The notes under the pieces are model-generated. The model had not been told where the DNA came from. It searched no databases and saw nothing but the letters and a program-made list of their open reading frames with translations. Of a stretch of 64,000 bases of DNA, positions 26,444-35,527 are shown in pieces. Within the stretch, counting starts at the first letter, position 1, and each line of letters starts with the position of its first letter. The DNA comes from Adlercreutzia equolifaciens (GTDB lineage Bacteria > Actinomycetota > Coriobacteriia > Coriobacteriales > Eggerthellaceae): assembly GCF_029076695.1 (NCBI RefSeq), contig NZ_JARFIK010000002.1:806001-870000 (forward strand), given 5' to 3'. The translations under genes were made by a program, and so were the position numbers.

Positions 26444-27462
26444 TGAAAACCATCACCTTTGCCGTACCCTGCTATAACTCCGCCGCCTACATGGACCATT
26501 GCATCGAGTCCATCCTGGCCTGCGGCACCGACATCGAGATCCTGCTGGTCGATGACGGTTCAACCAAGGACGACACCGCGGCCATCGCCGATCGGTGGCA
26601 GGAGCAGTATCCGGATATCATTCGCGCCATTCACCAGCCCAACAAGGGCCACGGCGGTGCGGTGAACACAGGGCTCGAAAACGCCACGGGCTTTTACTAC
26701 AAGGTGGTGGACTCCGATGACTGGCTCGATGCCGAGGCCATGAAGCCTCTGATGGACTACATGCGCTCCCAGGTAGAGGCACCGGTGCCCTGTGACATGG
26801 TGGTGGCCAACTACGTCTACGAGAAGGTGGACGAGGGCGTGCAGAAGGTCATGGGCTACACCAACGTGTTCCCCGAGGGCTACGAGTTCGGCTGGGACGA
26901 GGTGGGTACCTTCTTGCCCTCGCAGTACTTGCTCATGCACTCGGTGTACTACCGTACCGACCTGCTGAAGAAGATGGGGCTCAAGCTGCCCGAGCATACG
27001 TTCTACGTGGACAACATCTTCGTCTACGAGCCGCTTGTTTACGTGCGCACCATGCGCTACTTCGACGTGGATGCCTATCGTTACTTCATTGGGCGCGAGG
27101 ACCAGTCGGTGAACGAGAAGGTCATGATGAGCCGCATGGATCAGCAGTTGCGCGTCACGCGCCAGATGATCGACAACGTGGACCCCCAGGCGGTGCGCAA
27201 CCGTCATCTGCGCCACTACCTGCGCAACTACCTGTCTATGATGATGTGCATCTGCTCGGTGTTCCTGCGCATGCGCGGGGGAGAGCAGGATGAGGAAGAC
27301 CTTAAGGAAATTTGGAACTACCTTAAAGAGCAAAATCCCTCGCTCTATCGGCGCGTACGCACCAATGTGCTCAATATCAGCACGAACCTCCCCACAGAGC
27401 TTGGTGGGAAGATCGGCCTCAAGGGCTATCACATTGCCCAGAAGATCTTCAAGTTCAACTAA
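26443..27462 (+). CDS. Family 2 glycosyltransferase
   Basis: GT-A fold glycosyltransferase. It opens with ITFAVPCYNSAAYMDHCI and has VDDGSTKDDTAAIADRW, NKGHGGAVNTGLENATG and the DxD-type VVDSDDWLDAEAM motif, with a C-terminal helical region (LRHYLRNYLSMMM). 339 residues, no membrane anchor. It starts on the last base of the glf stop, so the two are translationally coupled; the pairing suggests transfer of galactofuranose or a sugar onto the same surface polymer. Donor and acceptor cannot be read from sequence. Confidence 0.88.
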   Translation: MKTITFAVPCYNSAAYMDHCIESILACGTDIEILLVDDGSTKDDTAAIADRWQEQYPDIIRAIHQPNKGHGGAVNTGLENATGFYYKVVDSDDWLDAEAMKPLMDYMRSQVEAPVPCDMVVANYVYEKVDEGVQKVMGYTNVFPEGYEFGWDEVGTFLPSQYLLMHSVYYRTDLLKKMGLKLPEHTFYVDNIFVYEPLVYVRTMRYFDVDAYRYFIGREDQSVNEKVMMSRMDQQLRVTRQMIDNVDPQAVRNRHLRHYLRNYLSMMMCICSVFLRMRGGEQDEEDLKEIWNYLKEQNPSLYRRVRTNVLNISTNLPTELGGKIGLKGYHIAQKIFKFN

Positions 27463-27477
27463 CGGGACAGGAAGTTT

Positions 27478-28302
27478 CTAACGACGGTTTGCCCGGTAGA
27501 GCTCCAGCAGGCCGCGCAAGGCAAGGGTTTGGTCGACGGTGGCCTGGTGGGTCATGAGGGCGGCGATGGCCTCGGCGCCTTGGCCGATGAGCACCAGGGG
27601 CGTGGTGTAGCCTGCTTCCGCCCAGATCATATCGATGAGGCCGTCGATGCGCGCCACTTCTCCCATGACTATGCCCGCCTGCATGGCCTCGGCCGTGGTG
27701 CGGCCCAGGAGCGTCTTCGGCGCGCGCACTTCCACGGCGGGCAGCTGGGCGGCACCGCGGGCCAGGGCCGCGGCTCCCAGGTTCATGCCCGGGGCAATGA
27801 TGCCGCCGCGGAAGGCCCCCTCTTTATCCAGCAGCTCGAAGGTGGTAGAGGTGCCCAGGTCGATGACGAGGGCGGGGGAGCCGTAGGTGGTTTTGGCGGC
27901 CACCATCTCGGCCACACGGTCGGCGCCCACAGCCGTGGGGTCGGCGAAGTTCATCTTGAGGCCGGTTTTGAGGCCGGGACCGACGGTCAAGGGGCGCGTG
28001 CCGGTGAGGCGCCGGGCCGCTTCGATCCACACGGTGGTAAGGGTGGGGAAGACCGAGGAGATGATGGCGCCGTCAGCCAAAGGGGCAGCTTCGGCCAGCT
28101 CGATGGTGGCCGGCGCGTTCGGCTCCAGCGGCGCCAGACCGCGCTCGAGGGCGTCGAAGAACGCCAGGACGCAGGCCGCGGCGCTGTCGGCGGTGTCGGC
28201 GGGATTGGTGGGGACGGCCCATTGGGAGATCAGCGTATCGTCGCACGCCAGGCCGATGCGGGTGCGCGTGTTGCGGATGTCGATGGTCAGAACGGTTTCC
28301 AT
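27478..28302 (-). CDS. coaX: Type III pantothenate kinase with altered phosphate-binding motif
   Basis: Type III PanK phosphorylates pantothenate in CoA synthesis. 274 residues with ADRVAEMVAA (GxDR region), VIDLGTSTTFELLDK, GGIIAPGMNLGAAAL and TAEAMQAGIVMG, all family motifs. The first phosphate motif, normally DxGNT, reads DIRNT (residues 8-12), so the conserved Gly is Arg10. Start at ATG 28302 with AAGGAGG 6 nt upstream; the longer open frame upstream (to 28683) overlaps dinB in another frame and is not real. It could be active with a tolerated change or a regulatory paralogue. Confidence 0.85.
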   Translation of the reverse strand: METVLTIDIRNTRTRIGLACDDTLISQWAVPTNPADTADSAAACVLAFFDALERGLAPLEPNAPATIELAEAAPLADGAIISSVFPTLTTVWIEAARRLTGTRPLTVGPGLKTGLKMNFADPTAVGADRVAEMVAAKTTYGSPALVIDLGTSTTFELLDKEGAFRGGIIAPGMNLGAAALARGAAQLPAVEVRAPKTLLGRTTAEAMQAGIVMGEVARIDGLIDMIWAEAGYTTPLVLIGQGAEAIAALMTHQATVDQTLALRGLLELYRANRR

Positions 28303-28397
28303 GGCTGCCTCCTTGGGTGAGTGTGCCCCTATTGTAAACCAGGAAGTCGTGAGTCGTGGCTCTTGGTGCCCTGGGCTGTCCGAGGCCATTGGCCTTG

Positions 28398-29687
28398 CTA
28401 CTTGTAATCCTCCACGTTCTTGGACGAGGAGCCTGTGGTGTTGCCCTGGTTGCGCAGCTCGAAGCCGAAGCGCACGGTGTCGTCGCCAAAGCGGTCGCGC
28501 AGAGCGTCCAGGTTCTCGATGAGCCGCCGGCGCTTGGTGTCGTCCTCGATGAGCGGCGCGGCCTCCTCGGCCTTGGACTCGTCGAACAGCGAGGCGTCGA
28601 AGAGGGACTCCTGACTGTTTTCCTCGGTTTCGAAATGGGTGACGGCGACGCCCAGCAGGCGAATTTTCATGCCCGGCTCCCACAGATCATCGATCATGGC
28701 GTAAAGAACCGGAGTGAAGGCCAAATCGTCGTCGGTGGGGGTGGCCAGCTGGCGCTGGACCGAATGCACCGAGCGGTCATCGTAGCGCACCTTGATGGCA
28801 ATGGTGCGCCCCGTGAGCCCTTTGCGCCGCAGGCGTCGGCCCACTTTGGCCGCAATGGTGGCTAAGGCGGCTTCGATGCTTTCCCGATCAGTGAGGTCCT
28901 CGGCGAAGGTGACCTCATTGGATACCGACTTCACCTCGTCATCGACCACGACGGGGGAACGGTCGGCGCCCAACGCGCGCTCGCGCATCATCGCACCGTT
29001 CTTGCCGAAGACGCGTTTGAGCAGAGCGGCGTCAGCGGCGGCCATGTCGCCCAAGGTGCGAATGCCGTGGGCCTTGAGCACCTTCTCGGCGGCAGCACCC
29101 ACACCGCTCATGGTGCGCACGGGCAGCGGTGCCAGAAAGGCCTGCTCGGTGCCAGGATACACCACCGTCAGGCCGCGAGGTTTGTCGCGGTCGGAGGCGA
29201 TCTTCGCTACGGACTTGCTGACCCCGACGCCAATGGAACAGGTGACGCCCAGGGCAGCGACGCGATCCTGGATGCGGCGGGCAATGGCCACGGGATGCTC
29301 GGTGTTGACAGCCGTGGGGCTCACGTCCATGAACGCCTCGTCGATGGATACCTGCTGTACATGGGGTGTCTCGTCGCGCAAGATGGCCATGATGGCGGCC
29401 GATACTTCGCGATAGCGGTGAAAATGGCCCCGGGTCCAAATGGCCTCGGGGCACAGCTGACGCGCCAGAGCCGAGGCCATGGCGCTGCGCACGCCGAAGG
29501 CGCGGGCTTCGTAGGAGCAGGTGGACACCACGCCGCGCGCATCGGCATCGCCGCCCACAATGACGGGTTTGCCGCGCCAGGCCGGATGGTCCAACTGCTC
29601 AACCGAGGCGAAGAAGGCGTCCAGGTCAACCAGCAGAATGGCCGGACCCTCCCAGGGAGGAAGCAGTATGTTCTCGCTATCGCTCAT
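28398..29687 (-). CDS. dinB: DNA polymerase IV (Y-family)
   Basis: Translesion polymerase. Catalytic motifs LLVDLDAFFASVEQ and VQQVSIDEAFMDVSP are intact, with YEARAFGVRSAM and the helix-hairpin-helix (TMSGVGAAAEKVLKAHGI). The C-terminal tail carries a sliding-clamp motif, QESLFD. 429 residues. ATG 29687 (MSDSEN) is chosen: TACAAT just upstream could make the transcript nearly leaderless, and no good ribosome-binding site is seen for it or for the GTG at 29705. A LexA-like half-palindrome lies about 33 bp upstream. Confidence 0.93.
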   Translation of the reverse strand: MSDSENILLPPWEGPAILLVDLDAFFASVEQLDHPAWRGKPVIVGGDADARGVVSTCSYEARAFGVRSAMASALARQLCPEAIWTRGHFHRYREVSAAIMAILRDETPHVQQVSIDEAFMDVSPTAVNTEHPVAIARRIQDRVAALGVTCSIGVGVSKSVAKIASDRDKPRGLTVVYPGTEQAFLAPLPVRTMSGVGAAAEKVLKAHGIRTLGDMAAADAALLKRVFGKNGAMMRERALGADRSPVVVDDEVKSVSNEVTFAEDLTDRESIEAALATIAAKVGRRLRRKGLTGRTIAIKVRYDDRSVHSVQRQLATPTDDDLAFTPVLYAMIDDLWEPGMKIRLLGVAVTHFETEENSQESLFDASLFDESKAEEAAPLIEDDTKRRRLIENLDALRDRFGDDTVRFGFELRNQGNTTGSSSKNVEDYK

Positions 29688-29711
29688 GAGCGCATTGTAA
29701 CGCACCGCCGC

Positions 29712-29732
29712 AGAACATAAAACATCTGTTCT
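29712..29732 (-). promoter_or_regulatory. LexA-like operator candidate upstream of dinB
   Basis: AAACATCTGTTC at 29720-29731 is one base off the Gram-positive SOS box GAAC-N4-GTTC, and sits inside a wider AGAACA...TGTTCT inverted repeat (29712-29732). Position just upstream of dinB fits damage-inducible control. Confidence 0.4.
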
Positions 29733-29744
29733 GAATGGACGCCG

Positions 29745-29772
29745 TAAAAAAGGGCGGCTCAGCAGCCGCCCC
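29745..29772 (-). terminator. Terminator after degV
   Basis: Minus strand GGGCGGCT-GCTG-AGCCGCCC followed by TTTTTTA. Confidence 0.88.
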
Positions 29773-29792
29773 GACAGGCTGGAGAAGAGGTC

Positions 29793-30665
29793 TTATCGCT
29801 CGCTGGCCAGGAAGAACAAGGCCATGGTGCCCGGGCCCGAGTGGGCGCCGATCACCGGGTCCACGTAGTTGATGACAATGTCGGTGACGCCGAAGCGCTC
29901 GCGCACCAAATCGGCCACGTACTGCGCCTCTTCCAGGCAATCGCCGTGGCTGATGAACACGGTCTGATCGGCCACGGGGGCGTTGGCCGTCTGCTCCATA
30001 TGGTCGACCAGGGCCTTGAGCGACTTCTTGCGGCCGCGCACCTTCTCCAGGGGAATGAGATGCCCTTCGTCATCCACGTGCATAACCGGCTTGATGTTGA
30101 GCAGGGTGCCGGCCCAGGCGCTGGTGCGCGACACGCGGCCGCCGCGGAACAGGAACATGAGGTCGTCCACGGTGAACCAGTGGGCCAGATGGAGCTTGTG
30201 CTCTTCCACCCAGTCGCGTACTTCCTGGATGGAGGCGCCTTCGTTGCGCTTGCGGGCGGCGTAGTACACCAGCAGGCCCTCGCCCATGGAAGCGGCCAAG
30301 GTGTCGACGCCCATGACGGTGCGATCGGGATACTGGTCAGCCAGCTCGGCCAAGATGAGGTCGATGGCCTGATAAGTGCCGGAAAGTCCGCTGGAAAAGC
30401 CCAGGTACAGAACGTCCTGGCCCTCTTTCAGCAAGCCTTCGATAAGCTCGCGGGAGGCTTTGAGGTTCGGCAGCGAGGTGGTGATGACCTTGCCCTCGCG
30501 CATCATGGTGTAGAACTGGGAAAGGTCGGTTTTCTCGCCCTTCAGGTAGCTTTGGAACTCCTGGCCGTCCACCATGAAGGTGAGGGGCAGAATGTGCAGG
30601 TCAAGCTCGTCAATGAGCTCTTCGGTAAGGTTGGATGATGAATCGGTGACGATGGCGAAGGCCAT
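29793..30665 (-). CDS. DegV-family fatty-acid-binding protein
   Basis: DegV (FakB-like) proteins bind a fatty acid and present it to the kinase FakA for phosphorylation and use in phospholipids. The fold markers are AIVTDSSSNLTEELI, LPLTFMVDGQEF, TTSLPNLKASRELIEGLL (TSxPS-like), GFSSGLSGTYQ, VDTLAASMGEGLL, FRGGRVSRTSAWAG and IGAHSGPGTMALFFL. 290 residues. ATG 30665 with GAGGAGCG upstream; an upstream frame extends to 30956 but overlaps the ileS leader. No FakA gene is in the window. Confidence 0.88.
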   Translation of the reverse strand: MAFAIVTDSSSNLTEELIDELDLHILPLTFMVDGQEFQSYLKGEKTDLSQFYTMMREGKVITTSLPNLKASRELIEGLLKEGQDVLYLGFSSGLSGTYQAIDLILAELADQYPDRTVMGVDTLAASMGEGLLVYYAARKRNEGASIQEVRDWVEEHKLHLAHWFTVDDLMFLFRGGRVSRTSAWAGTLLNIKPVMHVDDEGHLIPLEKVRGRKKSLKALVDHMEQTANAPVADQTVFISHGDCLEEAQYVADLVRERFGVTDIVINYVDPVIGAHSGPGTMALFFLASER

Positions 30666-30948
30666 GGTCGCTCCTCTCGGACGATGGGGCGCTGCTGCGT
30701 TTCTTGGATCTGGCGGTATTCTACTCCAAAGGTCGATGGAAACCGCCGAGGGCACGCGATCCCGCGTGGCCTTGAGACGAACCTGTAACGATTGCCTGTG
30801 CCATCGGCGCGGATTTTCCGCGCACCCTGGGCGCAACGGTGGTTTGCGTGGGGTGCTTGCTTTATACTTTACCAGTTGCAAACAAGGGGATGCCCCTGTG
30901 TCCCTGCCATAGAACATCGTTGGAAGAAGAACCGAAGAGGGAGTGAAC

Positions 30949-33795
30949 GTGGCCACCAGTTACAAAGACACCATGAACCTGCCCGAGACCGATTTCCCCA
31001 TGCGCGGCAATCTGCCCCAGAACGAGCCGAAGCGCTTGGAGAAATGGCAGCAGGAGGATCTGTATCATCGCGTCCTGGAGAAGAACAAGGACGGCAAGCC
31101 CTTCATCCTGCATGACGGCCCGCCCTACGCCAACGGTCCCATCCACATCGGTCACTCCTTCAACAAGATCCTCAAGGACTTCGTCGTGAAGAGCCACGCC
31201 CAACGCGGCTACTTCACGCCCTATGTGCCCGGTTGGGACTGCCACGGCCAGCCTATCGAGCACATGGTGGAGGTTACCCTGGGGCCCGAGAAAATGGCCG
31301 AGATCTCTCAGCCCGAACTGCGCAAAGCTTGCCGCGAGTGGGCGGAGCGCTTCGTGGACATCCAGCGCGAGGGCTTCAAGCGTCTGGGCGTGAATGCCGA
31401 GTGGGATCGCCCCTACCTCACCTTCATTCCCAACTACGAGGCCGGCAACGTGGAAATCTTCAAGGACCTGTACCTGAAGGGCTCCATCTACCGCGGCCGC
31501 AAGCCCATCCACTGGTGCACCCACTGCCACACCGCCCTGGCCGAGGCAGAAATCGAATACGGCGACGAGGTGTCGCCCTCCATCTACGTGAAGTTCAAGC
31601 TGGACGCTGTGCCGGGCATCTTCGAGGCCAACGGCGCCGAGGGCGATGCCTATGTGCTCATCTGGACCACCACGCCCTGGACGCTGCCGGCCAACACCGC
31701 CGTGTCCCTGGCGCCCGATGCCGACTACGTCATGGTGCAGGTGAATGGCGATAATCTCATCATGGCCAAGGAACTGGTGGAGACGGTGGCCGAGGTGGCC
31801 GGCTGGGAGGACTACGGCTTCGTGTCCGATGCCGCCGGCGAGCCGGTGACCATCAAGGGCAAGCAGCTCTTCGGCCTTACCTACACTGCTCCTATTCGCC
31901 ACGACATCAAGGGCACCGTCATCTACGGCGACCACGTCACGCTCGATACCGGCACCGGTGCCGTGCACACGGCCCCCGGCCATGGCCAGGACGACTACCT
32001 GGTGGCCCTGGAGTTCGACATTCCGCTGCTCATGCCCGTGGACGACAACGGCGTGTTCACCGACGAGGCGGGCCAGTTCGCGGGCCTGTCCACCGATGAG
32101 GCCAACCCGGTCATCATCGACTGGCTGCGCGAGCAGGGCACCCTGGTGGCCGAGAAGAAGATCAACCACTCCTATCCGCACTGCTGGCGCTGCCATGAGC
32201 CCGTCATCTTCCGCGCTACGGACCAGTGGTTCGTGTCCATGGACAAGAACTCCCTGCGCGAGGATGCCCTGCGCGCCATCAACACCGAGGTAACCTGGGT
32301 GCCGGCCTGGGCGAAGAATCGCATCGGCGCCATGGTGGCCGACCGTCCCGACTGGTGCATCTCGCGCCAGCGAAGCTGGGGCGTGCCCATTCCGGTGTTC
32401 AAGTGCGCGAAGTGCGGCAGCACCGTGGCTACCGAGGAAACCTTCGACGCGGTCATCGAGCTTTTCAACACGAAGGGCGCCGACGCGTGGTTTACCGAGG
32501 CTCCCAGCGAGTACCTGCCCCGCGGCACGAAGTGCGAGGTATGCGGCTGCACCGACCTGGTGCCCGAGAAGGACATTCTCGACGTATGGTGGGAGTCCGG
32601 TGTCAGCCACACCAGCGTGTGCCGTCACCGTGCCGAGGAGGACGGCCTGCGCTTCCCGGCCGATATGTATCTGGAGGGCTCCGACCAGCATCGCGGCTGG
32701 TTCCAGTCGTCGCTGCTCACCTCCATCGGCGCCTACGGCGTGCCGCCCTACAAGTCGGTCATGCACTGCGGCTTCACCGTGGACGAAGAGGGCCGCAAGA
32801 TGTCCAAGTCGTTGGGCAACGGCATCGATCCGGTGGAGATGTGCGACAAGTTCGGCGCGGATGTGCTGCGCCTGTGGGTGTCATCCTGCGATTACTCCCA
32901 GGATGTGTCCATTTCCGAGGGCATTCTGAAGCAGGTGTCCGACGCCTACCGCCGCTTCCGCAACACCTTCCGCTTCCTGCTGGGCAACTTGAACGATTTT
33001 GGCCCCCAGGATGTGGTGGCGTCCTGGGACGAGCTTGAGCCGCTCGACCAGTGGGCCCTCGTGCGCTTGACCGAGGTGCTCGCCGAAGTGGAAGCGGGCT
33101 ACGAGAACTATCGCTACAACAGCGTCTACCGCACGCTTTATGAATACGTGAACGAGCTGTCCTCGGTGTACATGGACGTCACGAAGGACCGTCTCTATGC
33201 CGAGGCGCCGAACTCGCCGCGCCGCCGTGCCGTGCAGACGGTGCTCATGAACATCCTCGAGGTGCTGGTGCGCGTTATGAGCCCCATCCTGTCGTTCACC
33301 ACCGACGAGGTGTGGGAGTGCTACCCGCCGGCGTTCCGCAATCTGCCCGGTCGCGAAGCGTCGGTGCAGCTGGCCGGCTGGCCCGCCCTGCGCGACTTTG
33401 CTCCCGCTCTTCCTGCCGATGCCGGTGCCCAGGTGGCGGCCTTCGGCGAGATGATGGCCGTGCGCGAGGTGGTCACCAAGGCGCTGGAAGATGCCCGTAA
33501 CGACAAGATCATCGGCAAGAGCCAGGAGGCGGCTCTCGTGGTAACGGCGCCGGCCGGCGTGGTAGCCACGGCCTCCGCCTTCGACCCGGCGGTGTTCGAG
33601 GAGCTCTTCATTGTGGCCTCGGTGCAGTTTGTCGAGAATGACGGCGACGAGGTAACGGTGGCGGTGACCGTGGCCGAGGGCGAGAAGTGCCCGCGCTGCT
33701 GGAATATTCGCACCTTGGGCGGCAACGAGCACCATCCCGATGTCTGCGAGCGCTGCGGCGATGCCCTGGACGCCCTGGGTTTCGAGGCGGAATAA
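30949..33795 (+). CDS. ileS: Isoleucyl-tRNA synthetase
   Basis: Class I aminoacyl-tRNA synthetase charging tRNA-Ile. It has the HIGH motif (GPIHIGHSFNKIL), the editing CP1 domain (WTTTPWTLPANTAV, then DTGTGAVHTAPGHGQDDY), WWESGVSH, the KMSKS motif (GRKMSKSLGNG) and a C-terminal zinc ribbon (CPRCWNIRT ... CERCGDALD). 948 residues. GTG 30949 follows GAGGGAG by 5 nt; GTG 30943 is in frame but overlaps that site. I looked for a T-box leader in 30666-30948 and saw no T-box bulge sequence. lspA starts directly at its stop, so the two are coupled. Confidence 0.97.
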   Translation: MATSYKDTMNLPETDFPMRGNLPQNEPKRLEKWQQEDLYHRVLEKNKDGKPFILHDGPPYANGPIHIGHSFNKILKDFVVKSHAQRGYFTPYVPGWDCHGQPIEHMVEVTLGPEKMAEISQPELRKACREWAERFVDIQREGFKRLGVNAEWDRPYLTFIPNYEAGNVEIFKDLYLKGSIYRGRKPIHWCTHCHTALAEAEIEYGDEVSPSIYVKFKLDAVPGIFEANGAEGDAYVLIWTTTPWTLPANTAVSLAPDADYVMVQVNGDNLIMAKELVETVAEVAGWEDYGFVSDAAGEPVTIKGKQLFGLTYTAPIRHDIKGTVIYGDHVTLDTGTGAVHTAPGHGQDDYLVALEFDIPLLMPVDDNGVFTDEAGQFAGLSTDEANPVIIDWLREQGTLVAEKKINHSYPHCWRCHEPVIFRATDQWFVSMDKNSLREDALRAINTEVTWVPAWAKNRIGAMVADRPDWCISRQRSWGVPIPVFKCAKCGSTVATEETFDAVIELFNTKGADAWFTEAPSEYLPRGTKCEVCGCTDLVPEKDILDVWWESGVSHTSVCRHRAEEDGLRFPADMYLEGSDQHRGWFQSSLLTSIGAYGVPPYKSVMHCGFTVDEEGRKMSKSLGNGIDPVEMCDKFGADVLRLWVSSCDYSQDVSISEGILKQVSDAYRRFRNTFRFLLGNLNDFGPQDVVASWDELEPLDQWALVRLTEVLAEVEAGYENYRYNSVYRTLYEYVNELSSVYMDVTKDRLYAEAPNSPRRRAVQTVLMNILEVLVRVMSPILSFTTDEVWECYPPAFRNLPGREASVQLAGWPALRDFAPALPADAGAQVAAFGEMMAVREVVTKALEDARNDKIIGKSQEAALVVTAPAGVVATASAFDPAVFEELFIVASVQFVENDGDEVTVAVTVAEGEKCPRCWNIRTLGGNEHHPDVCERCGDALDALGFEAE

Positions 33796-34398
33796 GTGAC
33801 TGACCAGCTTCAGACGACGGCGACTAACGAAACGGCAGGGGCTCCGGCTCCTGCCATGCCGGCGCCCCCGCGCAACGTTCGGGCGCGCAATATCGCGCTG
33901 TTCGCTGGCTTGGTGGTGCTGTGGTTCGCCCTGGATATGGCCACAAAGGCCTACTTCAACGGGTTTACCGTGGGCGAGGTGGTGGCCGGCCCCTTTTTGG
34001 GGCTCGTGCAGTTCCGCCTGGCCCACAACACCGGGGCTGCCTGGGGCATGTTCGATGATTCCACCTTTGCCCTGGGCGTTATGTCCACCGTGGTGTGCGT
34101 GGCGCTGACGGTGTACCTGTTCGTGGTGGCCAAGCGAGCCACGGTGCTGGAGACGGTCGGTCTGGCCCTCATTGTGGCCGGCGGCCTGGGCAATGCCCTT
34201 GATCGGTTCACCTTGGGCTATGTGGTGGACTTCATCGACACCGTATTTATGAGCTTTCCCACGTTTAACGTGGCTGATATTGGCGTAACCTGCGGGTTCG
34301 TCATCTTCTTTGCCGGCATGCTGTGGTCTATGCGCAAAGAGCGCGTTGCCGAGCCGCCCGCGGACGCGTCGTCCGATCACGATGCGTCCTCCCAGTGA
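33796..34398 (+). CDS. lspA: Lipoprotein signal peptidase (signal peptidase II)
   Basis: Membrane aspartyl protease that removes signal peptides from prolipoproteins. It has four hydrophobic helices, RLAHNTGAAWGMF, and the two catalytic aspartates in GNALDRFTLGYVVDFID and FPTFNVADIGVT. 200 residues, with a Pro/Ala-rich N-terminal extension of about 30 residues. GTG 33796 follows the ileS stop directly. Its product would process the lipoboxes of the Tat flavoproteins at 37924 and 42941. Confidence 0.95.
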   Translation: MTDQLQTTATNETAGAPAPAMPAPPRNVRARNIALFAGLVVLWFALDMATKAYFNGFTVGEVVAGPFLGLVQFRLAHNTGAAWGMFDDSTFALGVMSTVVCVALTVYLFVVAKRATVLETVGLALIVAGGLGNALDRFTLGYVVDFIDTVFMSFPTFNVADIGVTCGFVIFFAGMLWSMRKERVAEPPADASSDHDASSQ

Positions 34399-34468
34399 AA
34401 GGCCGGCCAGCCAAGAATACCCCATTCGAGCGATGAGCTGAAACGAACTCCAAGGATAGAATGTACCC

Positions 34469-35527
34469 ATGCAACGCTCCCTTTGCCATATTGTGAATGC
34501 CGACGACGCCGGATCTCGTCTTGACGCTTTGTGCGCCGCCCGCGGGCTGTATGCCAGCCGCTCGGCTGCCGCGCGCGCCATCGAGGAGGGCCGCGTGTTC
34601 TTGAACGGCCAGACCGTGTCGAAAAAGCAAGCGGTGGCCGCCGGCGACACCATCGTCTACGAGGTAGATGACGAGCCCGAGTCCGTGGTGGTCTACGGAG
34701 AGCCCATCGATTTGGACGTGCGCTTCGAGGACGACGACATGCTGGTGCTTTCCAAGCAAGTGGGCCTGGTGTGCCATCCTTCGGTGGACCATTCCCATGG
34801 CACGCTGGTGAATGCCCTTATTTGGCATTGCGGCGAGGAGAATCTGTGCAACGTCCAGGGCGAGGAGGCCGATCGCCTGGGTATTGTCCATCGCCTGGAC
34901 CGTGACACCTCGGGGCTCATGTTGGCCGCGAAGACCAACCTGGCGGGCGAGGAGCTTATGGCGCAAATCCAGGACAGGGCTGTGGATCGCCACTACATTG
35001 CCCTGGTACACGGCATTATGGCCCACGACACCGGCATGATCGATGCGCCCATTGCCCGCTCGGCCAACGAGCGCACGCGCATGGCCGTGCGCGATGTGCC
35101 CTCGGCGCGCGAGGCCATTACCACCTTCCGGGTGCTGGAGCGCTTCGAGCACGGCCCCCGGGATGATGGCTACAGCCTTATCGAGTGCAAGCTGTTCACG
35201 GGGCGCACCCATCAAATTCGCGTGCATATGCAGTATACGAAGCATCCCATTGTGGGCGATCCGGTCTACAACGCCCACGGTCCGCGGGATGCCCGCGCCC
35301 AGCTGGGGCTTGAGCGCCAGTTCCTGCACTCCTACAGCATTGCCTTCGAGCATCCGGTAACGGGGGAGCCGCTTTCCTTCGCCGATAACTTGCCGCGGGA
35401 TTTGCAGGAGGCCCTGGATAGCTTGGCTCCGCGCTCGCTGGGCAAAACCGAAGCGGGGCGCGAGGTGGCTGCTCTTATGGCGTCCGCTCCCACCCCTTCT
35501 GTGGAAGGCCAGGTGTTCCATGACTAA
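34469..35527 (+). CDS. RluA-family pseudouridine synthase
   Basis: Converts specific uridines in rRNA (or tRNA) to pseudouridine. An N-terminal S4 RNA-binding domain (SRLDALCAARGLYASRSAAA, EGRVFLNGQ) precedes the catalytic domain with HRLDRDTSGLMLAAK (catalytic Asp) and LFTGRTHQIRVHMQYTKHP. 352 residues, RluD-like size. The position after lspA matches the common ileS-lspA-rluD order. It overlaps hemH by 8 nt, implying coupling. The specific target uridine cannot be read. Confidence 0.93.
   Translation: MQRSLCHIVNADDAGSRLDALCAARGLYASRSAAARAIEEGRVFLNGQTVSKKQAVAAGDTIVYEVDDEPESVVVYGEPIDLDVRFEDDDMLVLSKQVGLVCHPSVDHSHGTLVNALIWHCGEENLCNVQGEEADRLGIVHRLDRDTSGLMLAAKTNLAGEELMAQIQDRAVDRHYIALVHGIMAHDTGMIDAPIARSANERTRMAVRDVPSAREAITTFRVLERFEHGPRDDGYSLIECKLFTGRTHQIRVHMQYTKHPIVGDPVYNAHGPRDARAQLGLERQFLHSYSIAFEHPVTGEPLSFADNLPRDLQEALDSLAPRSLGKTEAGREVAALMASAPTPSVEGQVFHD

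Noticed and set aside
30666-30948. T-box leader for ileS
   Set aside because: The region has a GGTGG stretch but no T-box bulge sequence, specifier stem or terminator; a promoter-like TATACT at 30863-30868 leaves only about 80 nt of leader.
30862-32766. 634-residue open frame on the minus strand opposite ileS
   Set aside because: Antisense to a clearly conserved synthetase; the composition (His, Gly, Val, Leu rich) is the mirror of GC-rich codons and no motif is present.
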